Part shown: one piece after another, positions 59,301 through 64,000 of the stretch
How the letters are laid out: every line of letters starts with the position of its first letter
Position numbering within the stretch: the first letter of the stretch is position 1
Origin: an uncultured Acinetobacter sp.
GTDB lineage: Bacteria > Pseudomonadota > Gammaproteobacteria > Pseudomonadales > Moraxellaceae
Assembly (NCBI RefSeq): GCF_947493735.1
Contig: NZ_CANLSL010000002.1
Coordinates: 1-64,000 of the forward strand
Reading direction: 5' to 3'
DNA length: 64,000 nt
The notes under the pieces: generated by a model
Database searches by the model: none
Told to the model about the DNA's origin: nothing
What the model saw: only the letters and a program-made list of their open reading frames with translations
Made by a program: the position numbers and the translations under genes

Positions 59301-60884
59301 CGTCGGTAAATTGACTTTTGCTTTGCCACTAAGCCGACCTTGTCCTTGCATCAAGCTAAAGTCTTTTACATTTAAAATATTGTTGGCAAAATTTAATGTA
59401 GTTGCATATTGTCCCGCTGGCAGACTCGATGATTCATGCTCACGAATCAAGGTCGCTAAGCGAATATCCTGCCCCTTGTCAGAAAGTGCTAAATCGACGT
59501 CACCCTCTTGGCTATTCAACCATCCAATATATGGAAACTTGCGATCAATATCTTGCCAAGCGACTTGAACTTGCCACGGTTGGGCGATTTTTTCATTATT
59601 GGTAGTTTGCTTAGCTTGATCTTGGTGAAGCTTTACATCCCAACGCTCATAACGATCAAAATCAACTGTGGCGATAATATCTGAAGCATTTTTCATGCTT
59701 CCTTTCGTAAACAATTTTGCACTCATATCTGGTGGTAGAAATTCACGAATCGATGCTGGAATGACCTCATCTTTTGGATTAATGCCGTTTAAGCGACCAT
59801 TCAAATCCCAATTCACACCATCTTGCCATCCGACAAGCCCTGCAAGCTCAACTTGACCACTCATCAGCGAACCGACAAAATCTTCGATGTTGAGTTGTTT
59901 TAGATCAGTGTGCATCTTGGCTTGATAGTAGCCTTGAGGAATTTGTTTACCACTTAGATCGGTATCGACATTGATGTTAAGCTTTTTGATATCGCCATCT
60001 AAGTTGACCTCACCCGACTCAGAATACAGCTCCTGCTCAGGCGCAACTGGCCAGTGATATTTCGACCAATAGACTTTGCCAAACATTGGTACATTTTTAC
60101 GTACAGGATGGAGCACCATATATCCTGAGATCACATCAGGACTCGCCGCAGCGAATCCTGCTTTCAGCGTATCGACATCTCCACGGGCAACCAATTTCAG
60201 CTTGTTCGTTTTTAAATTTTCTAAGGCAGGTATTGTCGCATCTGCACTTAGGCTGAGTGGATATTTACCGTCAAGTTGCAAATAGCCATTGATATTATCT
60301 GCTTTGAGAAAATCCATCGCCATAGATGAATTAACCAACTGAATCTTCGCACCGGACCATTCGCTATCATTGAGCTGAATACTATAAAATTTGGTGGTAG
60401 ATGTTGTCGTTTGTAAGATCAATTGCTTGATATACGCTTCATCCATGCGAAGCACAAAAGGTAATTTTAATTCTTTAAACTCAAACTCTTTGTCTGTAGG
60501 AGCTGCATGATTAATCACATGCACCGTATCAATATTGGCGTGCATCAGATGAATTTCTTTTTTCACCACAGCACGCCAACCAAGATGTACATCAGCACGA
60601 TCTATTTTGACTTCCACATCCTTGATTTTGACCAAGATATTTTTAAGAATAATGCCTCGAATCAGATTGCCATCTTCATATTGATAAGTAATCGCTTGCT
60701 GACGATCTAAGACAAATTCTAGTAACCATTTACTACCACGATCTGAGCTTGCGAATAATCCCAAAGCGACAATGATCAACAACAATAAACCCAATAGACC
60801 AAACACCAACCATCGTGCTGTACGAACAGCATGTGTACGTATCTTTAGTTTCGTCTTTGGCTGTTCTGGTTGTTGCTCAGTCAT
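56361..60884 (-). CDS. tamB: Translocation/assembly module protein TamB
   Basis: ~1500 aa beta-helical AsmA-like protein with N-terminal TM; C-terminal DUF490-type SLGLGGTRALTNQIGRSFGLSGLALDAQGSGNDTQVSVTGYITPDLYLRYGVGIFTPVNTLTLRYQVNRRLYLEA. Confidence 0.93.
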   Translation of the reverse strand: MTEQQPEQPKTKLKIRTHAVRTARWLVFGLLGLLLLIIVALGLFASSDRGSKWLLEFVLDRQQAITYQYEDGNLIRGIILKNILVKIKDVEVKIDRADVHLGWRAVVKKEIHLMHANIDTVHVINHAAPTDKEFEFKELKLPFVLRMDEAYIKQLILQTTTSTTKFYSIQLNDSEWSGAKIQLVNSSMAMDFLKADNINGYLQLDGKYPLSLSADATIPALENLKTNKLKLVARGDVDTLKAGFAAASPDVISGYMVLHPVRKNVPMFGKVYWSKYHWPVAPEQELYSESGEVNLDGDIKKLNINVDTDLSGKQIPQGYYQAKMHTDLKQLNIEDFVGSLMSGQVELAGLVGWQDGVNWDLNGRLNGINPKDEVIPASIREFLPPDMSAKLFTKGSMKNASDIIATVDFDRYERWDVKLHQDQAKQTTNNEKIAQPWQVQVAWQDIDRKFPYIGWLNSQEGDVDLALSDKGQDIRLATLIREHESSSLPAGQYATTLNFANNILNVKDFSLMQGQGRLSGKAKVNLPTTKSQLRWQADLLAKRFNPQTISPSAPVNRLDGSIHATGYAEPNKQVIQLKGIDLIGQLPQGNKTQTIALTGQSTAVLLMHDGKSQSGLRGFAVQYDGSLNAQNYSQGPLKINVSGTPKLIKINELFHQGAAGKLDAKGMVNLENGIGWDIQAVLDQFKPQYFVGNVSGNVTGRVNTSGRWSEQQKNISVQNLNLRGNINNKPLLGKGNLSVSFGENNSFVPPQFEANNLVLSYANNILHAAGNAQRLQLNVNAPNLDELYVGLGGTIKGFLSVQSQPTIQAKSNLIAENLSYSDKINVEKVSLIGTLPTGQTASQLIFNLQGLTSNKRRIDQVKAELVGTRQAHLLKLDGNNDKSKFNVQMAGGFNAQNDWLGQIQKGDFNSQRVRLTQNQNASIIYRQAKGQITVTAHCWMSQGRQQSQICLDQPLIASKAQGVVSAKMQNLELADFQAFMPSGLALDGQLNGYTHVSWREGQPMDVDAQLVTRQGHIGLSNEEGIPPTLIEYREVRLSAKTQAQALALKLNADSPLLGTGYVDVLVGTQGENKSVSGQVALDQVKLNLFKPFIADVRELDGTLSAAGRLSGTLQQPSFNGEVRLKDGKIAMISVPLNLQNIQLATSIRDTGATLEGAFNAGKGVGKITGLATWAGSPRIQLNVSGQELLVAQPPMISASVSPNIDIEIRPTQHLLVVNGEIKVPRAVISMPEGSANVVGTSSDVRVVRSNEDQLAILKASRPWRINADVALNLGDAVIFRGFNSTIPLVGRINLRQRGTQIALQANGAIGVSRQVTIEAYGQRLELTRAIARFGGELANPGLDIEASKDIQNSTIGVRITGQASSPNIQIYNDAGLTEQEALNALLTGRISSGAGSVKNTEGFKSDVNNTLAAAGISMGLGGTRALTNQIGRSFGLSGLALDAQGSGNDTQVSVTGYITPDLYLRYGVGIFTPVNTLTLRYQVNRRLYLEATSSLERAIDVFYNWKF

Positions 60885-60931
60885 ACGCTTTTCTTTTCCC
60901 TAAAAATTCTCTTCGTTCAATATGTTGTGTT

Positions 60932-63706
60932 TTATAAAGGTGGACCAATGAAGAAATGTAGACGAATCGGTACGCTATCTTCACTCACGCCTGCCGCCAC
61001 ATCGACACGAATCGGTCCTACTGGAGATGCCCAGCGTACACCAAGACCCACGCCATATTTAGTTTCATTGCTAAAGTTTTCATCATAGGCATTACCTGCA
61101 TCGGCAAATACTGCGGCACGCCAACCTTCACGAAATTGATAATTATATTCCAGCGAGCCGACCGCAAGTGTCTGACCACCTAACAGCAATCCGTTTTCCT
61201 CAGGTGATAAACTTTCATAATCATAGCCACGCACGCTTTGATCGCCACCTGCAAAATAACGCAAGTTGTACGGCACACGATCAAAATTGTCTGTCACGAT
61301 ATAGCCTAAATCACCTCGTCCAACGAATTGATGATCGGCATTTTCACCCAATGAATAAATAAAACGCCAGCCCGCATTCAGTATGGCCATATCGGTTTCA
61401 GTCAATAAGCTTTCCGAGCCAACTTCTGCCCGATAAAACTGACGAAAACCTTTGGTTGGATTGACATAATTATTTTGATCAGTTCGACTGATTTCATAAC
61501 CAAACAACAGTGATTCCTGCTCAGGGTCGGTACTTACTACTCGAAAAGCATCAGGCATATCCGCAGGATCAACATTGCCTGTTGCCTCAATACTATCTAA
61601 GCGATAACGCACAGACATATTGTGTTGCCATTGCCCCATTGGTTTTTTAATGGTTCGTTCCGCACCAATTACAGCCGATTCGATATTTAACTCGACACCT
61701 TGACCAATTTTATCTTTGATCTCACGCTCATAACCGCCAACAACACTAAAATAGTCATTTAATGGATGTTTATACGGAATGTTGTAACGCCCATCAATGG
61801 ATTGATAGTTTTCAGACAGTTGTAAATTAATATCCAAGCTGTGTCCACGATCATTGACGATTGCACGACGGTATTGAGAACGCAGACGTACGCCTGTGTC
61901 GGTGCCATAACCGATACCCGTTTCAAGGCTATTTGGATTATCTGCATTTAAGGTCACGATCACTGGGACTTGCTTTGTTTCACGTGCTTGCGCTTTTAAC
62001 TTTTCGGTTTCTTCAGTAAGCTTATCCGCTTCTGACTGACTTTTTGCCAAAGCTTGCTTTTTGCTATCGTTTTCATTGCCATCAGCTTCGTCTTGCTCAG
62101 CTTGGTTTTCATTACCTGCTGATTTGCTGTTTATTGATTCACCACTTTGTACATCGCTGTTTTGCGCTTCATTGCCTGCTGTACCGATAAACTCACCTTC
62201 ATCAACGACATTTTGACTTTTTACTTCAACGCCGTCAGTGATTGGTGGTGTAGGCACTTGGGATTGCTGTGCTTCATGCAGTGCTGCCAAATCAGGTGGT
62301 AGTTCTAAAGGTTTAGTGATTGGATCAGGCTTTGCGACATTGACAAGCGTGTAATTAAAATAACGACTATTGATGAGGTTGCTTGATAATAAATTACTAC
62401 GCCATTCTGTATAGTCATCACCCTCTTTGAACGGAACAAGCTGTTGTAAGATCTCTTTACGTAGTGGAAATTCCTCATTAGGATCACTCATGCGAAACTC
62501 AACTGCATTGAGCTTGTAACGTTCACCTGTTTCATATTTCATCAAAATATCAGCAGTATTTTCAGGCAAAGTTACTTTGACATCACGCATACGCCAAAAA
62601 CCATCAAAATAACCACGACTATCTGATGCGTTATCAATACGTGTACGCATATTTTCATAATCGCCATGATTCAGAATATCGCCTTCATTTAAGTCAGGTA
62701 CAACACTCACGACTTGGAAGACTGGCTCTTCTGCACCATCACCAGTGAACTCAATAACAGGTTGTTCTGCAACTAAGACTGGCTCATTTTGCACGACATC
62801 TACGATCAACGTATCTTCATCTTGCTTACTAAATTTGAACTCTGCTTCATAGTAGCCAACCGCTTGCGCAGCGAGATTAGCCATTTCTTTGATTTGAGGT
62901 AATGCAACATTAAACGCTTCGAATGCTTCTTGGGTAAAAGTAGACAGTTTCGCGTCTAAATTCTTCTCAAGTTTTTCATCAAGCTTTCCTTCTGCACTAC
63001 GAACTTCAACCTTAATTTTTGGTAGTTTTTCCAAAATACTGTCATCTTCATCACGATTAAACAGTCTTGCGAAAAAGCCTCTTTCTTTTTTTGGTTCAAT
63101 ATTCGTTGCCTGCGCTTGGCTTGGATCGGCAGAATTCTCTTGAAAATCAGGTACAGTGACTTGCTGTTGCTGTAGTGTGGTGACTAATTGATCAACATTC
63201 ACCGTTTCCATTTGACTTGTTGTCGTTTGAAATTCACTTGCCGTCGTGCTTTTTTGGTTTACCTGAATCTGTGAAATACTTGGTACGGAGCGCTCTTGTT
63301 GCTCAGCATCCTGCTGCGCTTGTGCAGCGATTTGATTGATTTCATTCAGCATTGCCTGATCGGGCGCAGGAATATCACTATCTTGCAGTTGATACACTTC
63401 ATCTACCTGAAATTGATAAACCACTTGATCTAGACTTACTTGCTCCTTCTCGACTTCTTGCTTATCTTCAAGCGCTTCATTGATTTGTTCTTGTTGCTCT
63501 TGTTTTTCTTTCGCAATCGCTTCATCCACCGCTTCTGTATTCGGGTTGGAAATAACCAACACATTCTCAGCATAGCTCAGTTGTACAAAAGCACAGCTCA
63601 GACCAAACAATAATGCAGACGGCGCTGCATGCCTTGTCATGATCTGTAAAACTGACTGATTCAAAACATTAAAAGAGAATAATTTTTTGTTTAAATCTAG
63701 CATACT
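60932..63706 (-). CDS. tamA: Autotransporter assembly factor TamA (Omp85 family)
   Basis: POTRA-like region, then C-terminal barrel VRGYDYESLSPEENG...GVGLGVRWASPVGPIRVDVAAGV...LHFFIGPPL; adjacent to tamB. Exact start uncertain. Confidence 0.9.
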   Translation of the reverse strand, partial: SMLDLNKKLFSFNVLNQSVLQIMTRHAAPSALLFGLSCAFVQLSYAENVLVISNPNTEAVDEAIAKEKQEQQEQINEALEDKQEVEKEQVSLDQVVYQFQVDEVYQLQDSDIPAPDQAMLNEINQIAAQAQQDAEQQERSVPSISQIQVNQKSTTASEFQTTTSQMETVNVDQLVTTLQQQQVTVPDFQENSADPSQAQATNIEPKKERGFFARLFNRDEDDSILEKLPKIKVEVRSAEGKLDEKLEKNLDAKLSTFTQEAFEAFNVALPQIKEMANLAAQAVGYYEAEFKFSKQDEDTLIVDVVQNEPVLVAEQPVIEFTGDGAEEPVFQVVSVVPDLNEGDILNHGDYENMRTRIDNASDSRGYFDGFWRMRDVKVTLPENTADILMKYETGERYKLNAVEFRMSDPNEEFPLRKEILQQLVPFKEGDDYTEWRSNLLSSNLINSRYFNYTLVNVAKPDPITKPLELPPDLAALHEAQQSQVPTPPITDGVEVKSQNVVDEGEFIGTAGNEAQNSDVQSGESINSKSAGNENQAEQDEADGNENDSKKQALAKSQSEADKLTEETEKLKAQARETKQVPVIVTLNADNPNSLETGIGYGTDTGVRLRSQYRRAIVNDRGHSLDINLQLSENYQSIDGRYNIPYKHPLNDYFSVVGGYEREIKDKIGQGVELNIESAVIGAERTIKKPMGQWQHNMSVRYRLDSIEATGNVDPADMPDAFRVVSTDPEQESLLFGYEISRTDQNNYVNPTKGFRQFYRAEVGSESLLTETDMAILNAGWRFIYSLGENADHQFVGRGDLGYIVTDNFDRVPYNLRYFAGGDQSVRGYDYESLSPEENGLLLGGQTLAVGSLEYNYQFREGWRAAVFADAGNAYDENFSNETKYGVGLGVRWASPVGPIRVDVAAGVSEDSVPIRLHFFIGPPL

Positions 63707-64000
63707 GCACTCAAACACATATACGCTCAAACAGAGCATTGGATTTGCATAAATTAATCAAGGATAAAAGCTTGATTATGTCGGTCTATAGTTTTAACTA
63801 AAGTTTTTTACTAATAACGCAATAAATGATTGAAATGCCAATAGACACTCAGCACTTCGTCAAGCTTTTTAGATTGTCTTAAGTTATTGTAAAATTGTAA
63901 AGTAGCTATACCCCAAAAATACAATCTCTATTACACTTAAATACAAAACTTAGCCTATTAACGCTAAATACTCGTATTTTTTCGTGAAATAAAGAAGATT

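Overview
The window is a contiguous bacterial chromosome segment. Gene content and protein sequences look like Acinetobacter/Moraxellaceae; this is inferred from recognised families and the long Gly-rich Hfq tail, not from a database search. Most of it is ordinary core genome: hfq (partial)-miaA-mutL-tsaE, ispD-ftsB-eno-kdsA-pyrG, prfA-prmC, ppsR/ppsA, cyoABCDE, rpsF-rpsR-rplI, dnaB-alr, rapA, acnB and tamB-tamA. I saw no rRNA, tRNA, CRISPR array, IS element or prophage. Accessory-looking content is limited to: (1) a compact five-gene co-directional cluster at 50809-53212, with a small antitoxin-like protein, a Doc/Fic toxin, two tandem divergent paralogs whose motifs resemble the uracil-DNA glycosylase fold, and a small protein, inserted between a CDF transporter and acnB; (2) an orphan HsdR-N-like nuclease-type protein at 22063-23217; (3) an orphan RelB/DinJ antitoxin at 15715-16002; (4) an arsC-arsH pair without pump or regulator; (5) a sotB-like transporter carrying three separate frameshifts. 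The 50.8-53.2 kb cluster is the best candidate for an undescribed system.
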